Origin: Siphonodentalium dalli
Lineage: Eukaryota > Mollusca > Scaphopoda > Gadilida > Siphonodentaliidae
Length of the DNA: 64,000 nucleotides
Direction: 5' to 3'
Assembly: GCA_032622095.1 (NCBI GenBank)
Contig: CP136061.1
Span: 262,542,077 to 262,606,076 of the forward strand
In this document: piece after piece, positions 1 to 11,700 of the stretch
Numbering within the stretch: position 1 is the first letter of the stretch
Layout: each line of letters opens with the position of its first letter
The notes under the pieces: generated by a model
Told to the model about the DNA's origin: nothing
What the model saw: the letters and a program-made list of their open reading frames with translations, nothing else
Database searches by the model: none
Translations under genes and position numbers: made by a program

Positions 1-888
1 CCGACCATGACAGAGCGAATGTCAGTAAATAAGCTTCTTCCACCTGATAGATCTATGTTAGAGCTGAGAAATATTTGAAATAGAAAAGAAAAAAAGTTAT
101 GGTATCAATTTGAAAAAAAACTGTCGTGCAAGCCCAGATGGCAGAATTCAATGGAGAGAAATCAGGCTATTTTCCTGCAACCAATAACACAGAGTTGGCA
201 TTCACTGAATACGAAAATCCTATTGCGTATCCAAATTTTTCACTTTTTTGTGAACCTACGCAGTTTTGTAAAATAATTAACACAGGCTACACTGGGTGTT
301 ATGCCCCCCAGATGCTTATTTTTCTATTTTTCAGACCCCCCCCACAACCCGATAAATCGTCTACTGCTACCTGAAATCTAATTTAATTTACATATACATG
401 TAAAAAGATATCCAAATAAAAAACAAATTGAGGAGGGGACTAAAATAGGGTCGGGGAGGGGGTGTAAATCTAGCATTTCTTTATATTGACCTTATACACG
501 GACAAGTTGGAGCATATGAATAGGATTCCTATAGCTGGCTGACAAAGGACAAGTATGCCCCCTGTGCCCTCATTGGTTGATGGCATGGATGGCACATGCC
601 CCCACGCCCCTGATTGTAGATATATGATATACCTACTATTCCGAGACAGTAAGCTGAGGCATGTTCAATCCTTGACTTACATAGGTACGCTGCAGGTCGA
701 TGTTACATAATGCGTGCTAATTAAATCCAGTCAATATACCTATTTCAGTTTGCCATTTGTTGCTTTACCAGATACAATCAATTGATCGACAGGTCATGGG
801 AGTACACATCTTTAAATAACAAGGCCAGTTCCATTCAGACCACATAATAGTTTATAATATTTTAATTATCGGCACTATCACACTTTAT
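1..888. other. No gene recognised
   Basis: I see no convincing coding region here. The only open frames are short and low in complexity. A purine-rich stretch with G runs lies near 430-470. Nothing resembles an exon of the gene that starts further right. Confidence 0.5.
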
Positions 889-923
889 AAATTAGTTATG
901 ACAGTATGGGATCTCCCAATGGT

Positions 924-1043
924 AACTCATAATAGCATTGATATAGTGCACACAACTCATAATAGCATTGATATAGTGCACACAACTCATAATAGCATTG
1001 ATATAGTGCACACAACTCATAATAGCATTGATATAGAGCACAC
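924..1043. repeat. 30-bp tandem repeat, four copies
   Basis: Four head-to-tail copies of a 30-bp unit beginning AACTCATAATAGCATTGATA, at 924, 954, 984 and 1014. The last copy carries one substitution near its end. The copies are almost identical, so the expansion is recent. Confidence 0.95.
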
Positions 1044-1050
1044 TGATACA

Positions 1051-1380
1051 AATTTTCAGCTGACACATTTTGGTATATATGAACTTTTTGTACTTCAGGA
1101 TTAATCGGTACTGCTGGGGAAGGGGGTGGTCAGGAAAAAATTCCAGGATACAAGTTTTTTTGTTGTTGAAGACCCACCACCCCGGGTCTGGGAATGTAAA
1201 AGTTTGTTCTCGTCAAATTTTCAGCTGACACATTTTGGTATATATGAACTTTTTGTACTTCAGGATTAATCGGTACTGCTGTGGACGGGGGTGGTCAGGA
1301 AAAAATTCCAGGATACAAGTTTTTTTGTTGTTGAAGACCCACCACCCCGGGTCTGGGAATGTAAAAGTTTGTTCTCGTCA
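1051..1380. repeat. 165-bp direct duplication
   Basis: The segment 1051-1215 is repeated directly at 1216-1380, differing by only a few bases around the GTACTGCTG stretch. The junction is seamless, which marks a recent tandem duplication. It lies just left of a TTAA-type MITE. Confidence 0.93.
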
Positions 1381-1471
1381 AATCTGGGAACACCCCAAAG
1401 TGAGACTGTAGCTCAACTTGGAGAAGGGGTAATGTTATACATAACAGCCATAATGAATGCGGAAAGTTTAA

Positions 1472-1842
1472 CCCTTTACCCAACAGAACGGCCCTGTGCC
1501 AATGCATTCTCTTATATATGCGAGTCGACCATAGGTCGCCTCGCATATATAAGAGAATGCATTGGCTTAACACATTAAAAATTATAAAATTGTTAAATGT
1601 AAGAAAAAATGGCAAAAAGTTTAGGCCAATGCATTCTCTTATATATGCGAGGTGACCTATGGTCGACTCGCATATATAAGAGAATGCATTGGCACAGGGC
1701 ATAACTGTAACCATCACAATGTGGTCAATGAGCCGGTTCCAATGATATCCATATTTGTATGGTTTTATTGAGACAGACCCAAGATATTTTAGGCTGTTGC
1801 AGCTTTATTTGGCCGTTTTTGGCCGGTTTGTTGGGTAAAGGG
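1472..1842 (-). mobile_element. piggyBac-like MITE, family TTAA-1
   Basis: Terminal inverted repeats CCCTTTACCCAACA are flanked by TTAA at 1468-1471 and 1843-1846. Inside are two hairpins of the GCCAATGCATTCTCTTATAT type, the second being the reverse complement of the first, then a long asymmetric arm. A TTAA target with CCC ends is typical of the piggyBac superfamily; Kolobok also uses TTAA but usually has different ends. There is no coding capacity, so it must move in trans. Other copies lie at 15009, 18277, 35493, 59374 and 61375. Confidence 0.88.
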
Positions 1843-1854
1843 TTAAATGTCATA

Positions 1855-4420
1855 ATAATTAATACCAGAGGTCAACTTGAAGAGCCCAGATGGAGTTTGG
1901 GATCAATTGAATAAAAAATGTTGGCTGTAAAGGGCATGCCAAAGTATTTAGTGATGCAAAAGAGTATAATCCAAGATGGATGCCAGCAGCCATATTTTTG
2001 ACCGAATAATAATAAAATTTGATAGCTCCCATTTAGAGGTGATCCCAAACATGCCTAAAAATTTTCCAAGATGTTCTTTAAAAAAAAAATTAAGAAATGA
2101 AAGTGTCAATGACACTGTAGCTCAACTTGGAAATATGATCATGCCATGTATTACAGTCGATAGAGTAATAGGGAACTCTGACAGTTTATAAACTTTTGTA
2201 ACCAGACGTTGTTACCATGATGCATAGACAGTTTGGGATTAATCAGATGAAAAAAGTTTGGCTGTAGAGTGGCCCAGGATGCAGTAATACTACTAGAAAG
2301 AGTAAAATCTAAGATGGCTCCCATCTACAGGTCACCCAGATGATTCATATATATCTCCCATCTATAAGTCACCTCAAATATCCATATGAAGTTCATTGAG
2401 GATCGGATGAGGGATGTGATCTGTATGTGTGCCAAAGGATTTAGTCATGCAAAGAGTAAAATCCAAGATGGCTGCCGGTGGCCATATTTTATGGCCGAAT
2501 GACCCCAAAATGACACGTTCCCATCTACATGACAATGTTAATATCCATGACAAATTTCATGATGATCAAACGAACATTACGGACTATAGCCCATGCTAAT
2601 GGATTGACTTTTGAAATCCAAGATGGCCACCGGCGGTCATGTTTTTTGCTAAATGACCCCAAAATGACTTGTTCCCATGTACATGTCAACAGCCATGAAA
2701 ATTTTTGTAATGATCCGACCAAAGTTAAGACGTGTAGCCCGTGCTAATGGAAATTGTTGACAGACGCCAGATACCAACCGATGGCAATAGCAAAATAACT
2801 TAAGTTGAGCTAAAAATTTATGGCTCCCATCTAGCGGTCACCCCAAAGATTCATATGAAGTTTGGTGATGATCGGATGAGGGAGGTGGCATGTTGGGCGT
2901 GTCGTAGGATTTAGTCATACAAAGAGTAAAATCCAAAATGGCCACATGTTTTTCAACGAAATTCATAAAACTTTGATGGCTCCCATCTAGAGGTCACCCC
3001 GAAGATCCTTATGAGGTTTGGTGATGATCGGATGAGGGATGTGCCAAAGGATTCAGTCATGCAAAGAGTAAAATGCAAGATGCCTCCCGCGGCCCTGTTT
3101 TTCATAAAAAACATTTCAAATAGCTCCCATCTAGAGGTGATCCTAAACATGTCTGTATATTTTCAAAACAATTCTTCAATAAATGTGGGCTGCAGGGTGT
3201 GCCGATGCATTAAAATTTGAAATCAAAGATGGCTGCTGGCGGCCATGTATTTTAACGAATTTTGGAAAAAATCAATGGCTCCCATCTAGAGGTCACCCCG
3301 AACATCCGCATGAAGTTTGGGGACAATCAGATGAGAAATGTGACCTGTAGGGTGTGCTAACAGAAATTGTTGATGGAAGACGGACGACAGATGCCAATCA
3401 ATGGCAATAGCGGTCAAGTTGAGCTAAAAATGTTAAGCTCACATCTGGAAGTCACTGAATATCCATATGTAGTTTGGTGACGATCGGATCAGCATGTAGG
3501 GAGTGTCAAACAATTTAGTCATGCAAAGAGTAAATTCAAGATGGCTGCCTCAGAAAAAATTGATAGCTCTCATTGAGAGGTCACCTAGAAGATCCCATAT
3601 GAAGTTTGATAATGATCGGATGAGGGATGTACTCTGTAGTGTGTGCCAACGGATTTAGTCATGCAAAGAGTAAAATACAAAATCCTTCAAATTCGATAGC
3701 TCCCACCAAGAGGTGATCCTAAACAAGCCTGTAAATTTTCAAAATATTTTGCCAATAATTGTGAGCAGCAAGGTGGGATGATGGAATCACGAAACTAAAT
3801 GGTTAACGTTTCGGCCAAATTCACTGAATTGAAGCCTGCAGGCCATATCAGTGATGTTTACCCGGCTAGATTGACACCAGTTGATCACGAAAATGGTAGA
3901 AAAATCATAGGTCATGTGTTTACTTTTAAAAATAAATCCCCAAGTGTACGACAGGGCTATCCCACAGCCAAACTTGATCTGGACAAATCCAGAAATACAG
4001 CAGCTAGTTAAATAAATTTCCCGCTCACAAAAATCCATTCCCCCATTCATTCACAAGTTTAAATTATTTAGATATGATGTACAAATCAAATAAACGCGAT
4101 GTCATACTTTAATAACGTGTCGCATGTATCAGGTGAAGGTCATTCTTCACTTACCTTCACCTTTAGCATTCCACGGTGTACTCGTTCCCCGACTCTAGAA
4201 CACATTTAGCTCCCTGATTCCTGATGGATTCAAATGTGAAATCCAAGGTGGCCAATGGCGGCCATGTTTTTAAAAGAATTTCGGGGGAAAAAATGGCATC
4301 ACAGCAAATATCCGTATGTAGTTTGGTGACTATCGGATCAGGGATGTGGCCTGTAGGGTGTGCTAAAGTAGTTAGTCATGAAGAGTAAAATCCAAGATGG
4401 CTGCCAGCATTGCAAGCGTT
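1855..4420. repeat. Diverged tandem/dispersed repeat block (AAGATGGC / GATCGGATGAGG type)
   Basis: A unit of roughly 150-200 bp recurs many times in degenerate form. Recognisable pieces are AAGATGGCTGCC, CTCCCATCTAGAGGTCACC, GATCGGATGAGGGATGTG, GTCATGCAAAGAGTAAAATC and GTTGAGCTAAAAAT. Order is kept, but identity between copies is modest and some units are truncated. It is an old array. Short open frames inside it are repeat sequence, not genes. Confidence 0.8.
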
Positions 4421-4712
4421 GTTCCCAAATTTTCATTGGGTGCTAAAGAATGGAAAAATCTCATTCAGTTTTAATGTTTAATATTATAACAAGGGATAAA
4501 TATATGATCATCCTATCACAGATACGTGCCAAAATCAGTCCAATTCTTAACAATGTCAATGATGATGAAGCTTAACTTGAGCGTGATATTCTTACATGAT
4601 TGTCCAGTCATTATCTTTCATGCATATTAACTCAATAAATTGTGCTAAGTGTGCAGATTAATTGCAAATTACAGCGTTTAGTGACCGGAATGACAAGTTC
4701 GACCTTGTTTAA

Positions 4713-4752
4713 CCCTTTCAGTGCCAAGTCTGATTTTTGTATCAACCCATAT
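4713..4752. mobile_element. Solo end of a family TTAA-2 MITE
   Basis: After TTAA at 4709-4712 the sequence CCCTTTCAGTGCCA continues into TTTTTGTATCAACCCATAT, which matches the right end of family TTAA-2 (copies at 7398, 15596 and 58797) in reverse complement. The rest of the element is absent or too diverged to see. Confidence 0.7.
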
Positions 4753-5520
4753 TTCCTTGATAATTTTTCAAATTTATTGATTATAATAATGTGATACATT
4801 GATGGAAAGAACTCTTAGAGCTCTTTCCATCAATAACTGTAATTGCAATGGCACAATACGATGGACCAATGCATTGTAGTCGTCTGATCATTACTGAATA
4901 TTTTAAATCTATTTCCTCAAATTTAAACTTTCTTGTCAGCACCCATCTGTTTCTTCATTATATAGTAACCTACATGATCCTACAAAGTACATGTAGATAC
5001 TTCATATACTTGCTTTAAGTGACTTCAAGACAAGTACCATACTACAATATTTCCAACTGGGCAAAAAAATCAAGACATGGCTTCAAGCAGCCCAGGAATT
5101 ATTTGTATGTAGGGGCTGCTGACGCTAAACCATGACAATCGACCTCTTCACAGCTGTCAATCAATTAATTATCAGCAAGATATTCTACCAATCAGTGAGT
5201 GAGCCATTCGATTGCTGCATTGAGAATCGTTGGATCACCATAATTTTATATCTGTGCATACTTTCAGTGTTAAATTGCCTATTTTCAAACAACTTTTATA
5301 CTGTCAAATCATAATGTACTGAAATGTTTATTTGTGGAATGATTTTGGAAATTCATCCCTATTTATAACAGTTTTTCGTTTTATAATTAAAGATGAAAAG
5401 AATGTATGCTTTTGGATGTATGATAGCATTTAGATGGCACTGTAAAACAAATTCAATTATTTCTGCAGATATGGTCTTACAGCAACCATAAGCTTCTCCC
5501 ACTAATTACTACATGCAAAC
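4753..5520. other. No gene; one short palindrome and a dispersed repeat
   Basis: A palindrome of about 37 bp with ATTGATGGAAAGA arms lies at 4798-4834. The stretch 5148-5225 (AAGATATTCTACCAATCAGT and neighbours) also occurs at about 39617-39700, so it is a dispersed repeat. No coding region is supported. Confidence 0.55.
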
Positions 5521-5958
5521 CTGCAAATAGTGTGTCTGTCATTTGCAGAATGAGGTCCCCAGAGGGTGAATTTAGTGACGCTATCCCGCATAGTGGGCTA
5601 GCATCACCAAATTCACCATCTGGAGACCTCATTCTACTTAGGCTTCATCTTCTTGGAAGTATCTATAGTATCAAATTAAGAATGTTTTTAGTTACAATTC
5701 CCTTCTAGGAAGTTTCTATATCCCCTAATTTGCAGAAGATAAAACTCATAATTGAGGTGCCCAATGTGTGAACATCACCAACTTCAAATGGGGAACTTCA
5801 ATCTGATCCTAGGTCTGCCATATTAGTTGAGGGCCTAAGCAGAATGAGGTCCCCAGAGGGTGAATTTAGTTATGCTAGCCCGCTATGCGGGATAGCGTCA
5901 CTAAATTCACCCTCTGGGGACCTCATTCTGCAAATGACAGACACACTATTTGCAGGCC
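5521..5958. mobile_element. Palindromic MITE, AAGCCTGC family (copy 1)
   Basis: Termini are CTGCAAATAGTGTGTCTGTC at the left and its reverse complement at the right. Inside are two hairpins, 5548-5634 and 5841-5929, each with AGAATGAGGTCCCC arms, around a spacer of about 200 bp. The second hairpin is the reverse complement of the first, including its internal mismatches. Other copies: 32856, 33363 and 56958, with a fragment at 21620. I could not define a target duplication. Confidence 0.85.
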
Positions 5959-5983
5959 TGACTACATGTGGGGAATCTCCATA

Positions 5984-6116
5984 CAGTAATGCACTAATTA
6001 ATCGACACCTTAACCACATCAGAATTATGGGTAACAAGCCATATTTCCGACTAAATCCTGAAAAGTTACCCATAATTCTGCTGTGGTTAAGGAGTCGATT
6101 ATTTAGGGCATTACTG
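5984..6116. mobile_element. TA-flanked palindromic MITE, 213-bp family (internally deleted)
   Basis: Ends CAGTAATGC and GCATTACTG lie between TA dinucleotides at 5982-5983 and 6117-6118. Full copies are 213 bp; this one is 133 bp because most of the distal left arm is missing. A TA target with CAGT ends fits the Tc1/mariner/pogo group. It sits 25 bp from the AAGCCTGC element on its left. Confidence 0.82.
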
Positions 6117-6118
6117 TA

Positions 6119-6700
6119 GCTCATCATATGATCAAATAAATTTTAACAAACAAGCTAGCACACATGTACATTAACATATTGGTATCAATACTGAAATGAT
6201 TTCAGAAATAAAAGTAATAACGTAACTTGTATATACATATTTAAGCATGCAGCTGAATTACATGTATTTCTCCAATTCTTAGCTCTTAGATATGGATCTA
6301 ACTTCTGTAATACATAATATATTATATATTTAAAGACATATTATGGACTTGTTCGGGTGCGTGAAACTGATGAGTTAGTGTTCAGGTGCTATTCCAACTG
6401 GAGGAATGTAACATTCTACTAACATCGCCGAAAATCTGAAGCAAATCGACCGTATCACTCCATAGAAAACTTCGCCTGAACTATGCTCAATTGTAAATAT
6501 TTACTAATCGATTCGGGACGCATCTATCGGTGATAAACTAACGAAACCAATTTTGCCATTGACAGTTGCTATATTTAATTAATATGTAAGAATGACAGTG
6601 TGTGTTGTCAATTTGGATATAATATTTGTAAAAATAACTACTTTAAACAATATTTTTCTCCGTTTCTATTTGATCACCCTACTGGAGTGTTTCACATCAC
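6119..6700. other. No gene recognised
   Basis: AT-rich sequence without a supportable open frame, repeat or RNA gene. Confidence 0.45.
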
Positions 6701-6708
6701 TTTAAGAA

Positions 6709-7060
6709 AATGAATGTAGTGGGTGTGTTTTTTTGGGGAAAACGGTGCTGTGGTTTTTGGGGTAAATTGTGTACATTGTGCAGTAAATGTGCCTCCAACG
6801 ACCACCGCCCTGTATCCCCCAATAAGACACACACCCACTGCATTCATAACAACCACAGCGCTATATCCCCCAATAACACACACACCCACTGCATTCATTT
6901 CTTATATTTACAGAGCGTTTTGATTATTTTCTCATTAAATGTGCCCCCAACGACCACAGCGCTATACCCCCCAATAACACACACACCCACGAATTTCATA
7001 ACGACCACAGCGCTATGTCCCCCAATAACACACACACCCACGAAATTCATTTCTTATATT
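6709..7060. repeat. Inverted and direct repeats of a CA-rich unit
   Basis: The unit CCCCCAATAACACACACACC recurs about four times (near 6819, 6866, 6968 and 7018), with ACCACAGCGCTATATCC before it. A reverse-complement copy, AATGTAGTGGGTGTG, lies at about 6713. The block can fold back. A possible remnant of a foldback element, but I saw no clean termini. Confidence 0.65.
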
Positions 7061-7397
7061 TATAGAGCTTTTTGATTATTTATTCCCATACAAAAAAAGC
7101 TGAATGTATTCATGTTAAGTTTCACAAAATCTGCTGAGAATTTTAAACTCACCCGTGCTGCCCAAGCACATAGCAACAATAATATGATCTCATGGTTTCA
7201 GATGCAATTTAACTGAACTTTAATAAGCATGCCCAATTATTTTGTTGACGGCTTTCAGTGTTTAGGTCAGATTATGTCAACAATTTGTGACTTCATGTTT
7301 TATTGGGGTATGAAACGGGTGACCCAATTGGAAGTTGACCAATCACCAAACAGGATTTAGTATAACACAGACGGGCTTTGTAAATATATGGTATTAA

Positions 7398-7623
7398 CCC
7401 TTTGAGTGCCAGGGGCCGATCTCATCGGCCCTAAACCTACAAAATAAGTCTGTTAAAGAATATAAGAATAAATTATTAAAATTGTAATTGTAATTGTAAA
7501 ATTTTAGGCCAATGCATTCTCTTATATATGCGAGGCGACCTATGGTCGACTCGCATATATAAGAGAATGCATTGGCACAGGGTATATGGGTTGATACAAA
7601 AATCGGACCTGGCACTCAAAGGG
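7398..7623 (+). mobile_element. piggyBac-like MITE, family TTAA-2
   Basis: TTAA at 7394-7397 and 7624-7627 flanks inverted ends CCCTTTGAGTGCCAGG. Next to the left end is a small GGGCCGATC/ATCGGCCC palindrome. One hairpin of the GCCAATGCATTCTC module lies at about 7508-7577, so this family usually carries a single module hairpin. It sits in intergenic sequence just beyond the 3' end of the EF-hand gene. Confidence 0.87.
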
Positions 7624-7639
7624 TTAATGGCCTCCAATG

Positions 7640-7790
7640 AATATGAATTATTCTGCATTTGTATTACATGTACCTTCTCATCTGTTGGTCGTCTGCTTTT
7701 ATTACCTGAACAACCCTCTAAATCAATAATATACCATTCCAATGTATACTTTTATAACTGAATGGGAGAATCAATTGACTATAGAAAGGA
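7640..7790 (+). mobile_element. Right-end fragment of a family TTAA-4 MITE
   Basis: The sequence ACCATTCCAATGTATACTTT followed by TATAACTGAATGGGAGAATC and CTATAGAAAGG matches the right end of the complete TTAA-4 element at 58062-59246. The left part is missing and the terminal TTAA is changed to ATTAA after AAAGG. Confidence 0.7.
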
Positions 7791-8426
7791 TTAATTCAAG
7801 GTTACCATATTGTTTTCCTGATGTTGAGTCATACACACACACCTTGGGTTTTTTTTCCGATTATTGGGAGAATTGGAGACTGCAATCTTATCCTAGTCCA
7901 GTCTCTTTGAAAAGCCGATGAAAATCCTAATGGATGTACGTCTCTAGATTTGTGATTTAAAATCAGTTTCTGTATTAATGGGATTCCCTCCATTTCATTG
8001 GAGAGTGGTGCAGAGTTCGTGGGATTCCATTGGTTAATGATGTAACAGATCACTTCACAGATCAGAGGTCAATGACATGTTGACAATTTTTCCACGCATT
8101 GTCAAACTCAACTATTGTTGGAAAACTGAATACAGGCGATATATCCATAACTCATTTTACTCATCACAATATAGGAGACATCATCTTCAAGTTTTTATCA
8201 GTCAACGATATTCATGATTATTCTTTCGCATCTTGTTGTATTTATAACTATTTCTAAATACTAAAATTCTCACAAACATTTACAATGCCAGGAATGCACT
8301 TCATATTTAGAAATGGCCATTACGTCATGTTGGGAATGCCGGGTCATCGTAGAAATGAAATATAATCAACAAATCTAGATTTGTACATCTTTTAGAATTT
8401 TCGTTGGCTTTTCAAATAGACTGATT

Positions 8427-8703
8427 CTAGGCAAGTAAATGTTTCCTGGCGTATGGATCGTACTCATGATGCTGTATATAGCCGGCGTCATTGACTGGCC
8501 ACGCTGTGAGGTCATTGTTGAATCCATGATTTGTTTTCTTGGTCTGCTTTGTTGATTTGAATACAGACGTCTTGCCATCAGGTTTTTCTGGCTTGTCGTA
8601 GGGAGGCATGCACATGTAGAGTTTATCAAGCATGTATCCGGGCCAAAACACATTGTCCTTTGTCTTACCACCATGAAGCTGAGAATACCTCACAGTCAGA
8701 TGC
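8427..8703 (-). CDS. EFCAB12: Coding exon 6 (last) of the EF-hand gene
   Basis: Acceptor TATTATTACAG precedes base 8703. Entering in phase 2, the exon completes the split Arg codon and reads RHLTVRYSQLHGGK, then FWPGYMLDKLYMCMPPY, ending YARKHLLA and TAG at 8427-8429. I take FWPGYMLDKL to be the conserved C-terminal motif. No clear AATAAA was seen just downstream. Confidence 0.75.
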
Positions 8704-11700
8704 CTGTAATAATAATAATCACGGTAAGATGTTTGTAATAATAACAAGTGTGTTAAAATGGATTATTACCACAGTACACTTTACAGGGCATTCCCAGGGT
8801 ATTAACAGATTTTACTCATACAATCAGGTACAATGAAATCTTAAAACACCCAGCAGTGGGGGCACATAATGAAAGTGGCGGGCCCATAACGAAATCGGCT
8901 GGCCGATAACGAAAGTGGCGGGCCAATAATGAAAGTGGCGGGTCCATAATGAAAGTGGCGGGCCCATAATGAAAGCGGCTGGCCGATAACGAAATTTTTC
9001 GCTCAATAATGGCCCGCCATCGACCACTTTAATCCTTTTCCATAGGGAGCCTCGCATATATAAGAGAATGCACTGGCTAACAATGTCAAGGTAAATATTG
9101 TTAGGCCAATGTATTCTCTTATATATGCGAGGCTGCCTATGGGAGACTCCCATATATAAGACAATGCGTTGGCACAGGGTTTACTCAAAATTTCAGGAAG
9201 CTCCAGTCATGGAAGGGTTAATTGATTTTAACTGGTACAATGAAATCTTATAACCCAGCAGTGGCGAGCCGATAATGAAAATGGTTGGCTGATAATGAAA
9301 GTGGCGGGCCGATAACTAATTTTTCACTCAATAACAGCTCGTCGCTTTCACAATGACGTCATGGACATAACAACTGAAAATATCTCCCCATCCGGCACCT
9401 GGATCAAACTTCAATTTTTTCGATAAAATGTTTTTTTATTATGGGATATTTGATAAATATGATGTTTGTGCTGTTAAAAATTTCTGTTAAACATTATGAT
9501 ACAAATGAAGTATACTCTCATAGAGCCAAGACAATAAGCTATTTGGTGATTGGAGTGTTGTGTGAAATTATTAATTATTCTAGCAGTTCTTGGCACCGAA
9601 ATGGACAAAAAAGGTAACTCATATTTTCAACCTCTCAATGTATTAAAATCCATTGTTTTTATCATCTCATAACCCTTTCATGACTGTAGCTTCCTGAAAT
9701 TTGCGAAAACCCTGTGCCAATGCATTCTCTTTTATATCCGAGTCTCCCATAGGGACCTCACGTATATAAGAGAATGCATTGGCCTAACAATATTTACATT
9801 GATCATGCAAGCCAGAGCACTCTTTTATATATATATATATATATGGGAGACTCGTATATAAAAAGAATATGCACAGGCACAGGATTTTTAATGCTGCACC
9901 AGCGCAGCTCCCGTCATGAAAGGGTTAATAATTGCTCAGATTCTATATACAATGAAGATAATGAATTTCAAGATTCTTCACCAGATAGATCCAGAGAAAT
10001 TATGTGTTGAAGATCTCTAGCCATTTGTGGCTGGATTTATGCAAAATGTGCATCTCCCCCTTAAATTTTAATTCTGCTTTCAGTCAGTCAACCTGAATGA
10101 ACATGATTGTCAAATGGCGTAATATGATGATAAGATTAATATGTTGCCATCACAACAAATAAATTGATTACGATGGCACAATCTAAGCGTTTGATTGTAA
10201 TGAGCTGAATAAAAGAAATTGTAAGGTAATTTATTTTATAAGTAATATACATGTATACAGTAAATATTAAATAATAACACAAATTTATATGTTCAATGGT
10301 GCTTGTAGAGTCATGCCCTAATTAATCGACTCCTTAACCACAGCAGAATTATGGGTAACTTTTCAGGATTTAGTCGGAAATATGCGTTGTTGCCATTCAT
10401 CAGAAAACTCTCACTGAGAGCTTTCCGATGAATGGCAACAAGCCATATTTCCGACTAAATCCTGAAAAGTTACCCATAATTCTGCTGTGGTTAAGGAGTC
10501 AATTATTTAGGGCGTTACTGTATTCTTCAAGATGTGGTCTCTTCCCAGAAAACACATACACACAAGATTGAAATAAAAAAATCAATCTCGGTAACGGAAG
10601 CTTCTGTTAACTGATATCTCTGACTCATAATTATTATTTTATAATCCTGAATCATTAAAAAGTTCTGAAAAAAAAGAGACCAAATCTTTAAGATTTTGAT
10701 GTGGGTAAGCTCACTTAACCCTTCCATGACTGGAGCTTCCTGAAATTTTGCGAAAACCCTGTGCCAATGCATTATCTAATACATATATATGATTAGGGAG
10801 ACTCACATACATGTACATGTATGTAAGAGAATACAATATTTATCTTGACCTTGTAAGCCAATGCATTCTCCTATATATGTGAGGCTCCCTATGGGATACT
10901 CACATATATAAGAGAATGCCCTGGCACAGGATCTTAAATGGGACATCAGCTCAGCTCTTGTCATGAAAGGGTTAATGGTTGCTATATTCATGTGAGTGAT
11001 TTATAGTGAGATTAACGCTCCATGAAGCAAGCCTGAAAATAATTGTCCGGTCATCGTCAATGATCAGCCAAAAATACCCAAATGATCAGCCAAAAATACC
11101 CAAATGATCAGCCAAAAATACCCAAATGATCAGCCAAAAATACCCAAATGACCATCCATGTGTGTGTGCCTGTCGGTGATCGTCAATGATCAGCCAAAAA
11201 TACCCAAATGATCAGCCAAAAATACCCAAATGACCATCCATGTGTGTGTGCCTGTAATCATGACAAATTGTGACCCGCCATATCAAATCCAGTCGTAAGT
11301 CGGGATTTTTTTTACCCTGTGCCAATGCATTCTCTTATATAAGCGAGTCGACCATAGGTCGCCTCACATATATAAGAGAATGCATTGGCCTAACAATTTT
11401 TTATCATTTTTTTTAAATAAATGTTTCTTACAATTTTTAGGACATAAAATAAAAAACATTCATTACCCTGCAGGGAGCCCCACACATATATAGAAGCATA
11501 TAGAAGAGTGTCGTCTGCTCATGTTTGTCTGGGGCTCTGTATGGGTGAAATTATAATATTGTTAAAGAATACAAGAAAAAATTATTAAAATTGTAAAAAA
11601 TTGTTAGGCCAATGCATTAGAGAATGCATTGGCACAGGGTAAAAAAATCCCGACTTACGACTGGATTTGATATGGCGGGTCACAATTATCAAACATGCAC

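Noticed and set aside
1295-1717. Open frames through the GCCAATGCATTCTC hairpins here and in the other copies
   Set aside because: Similar short frames appear in every copy because the hairpin lacks stops; both strands are open and the frames cross the element borders.
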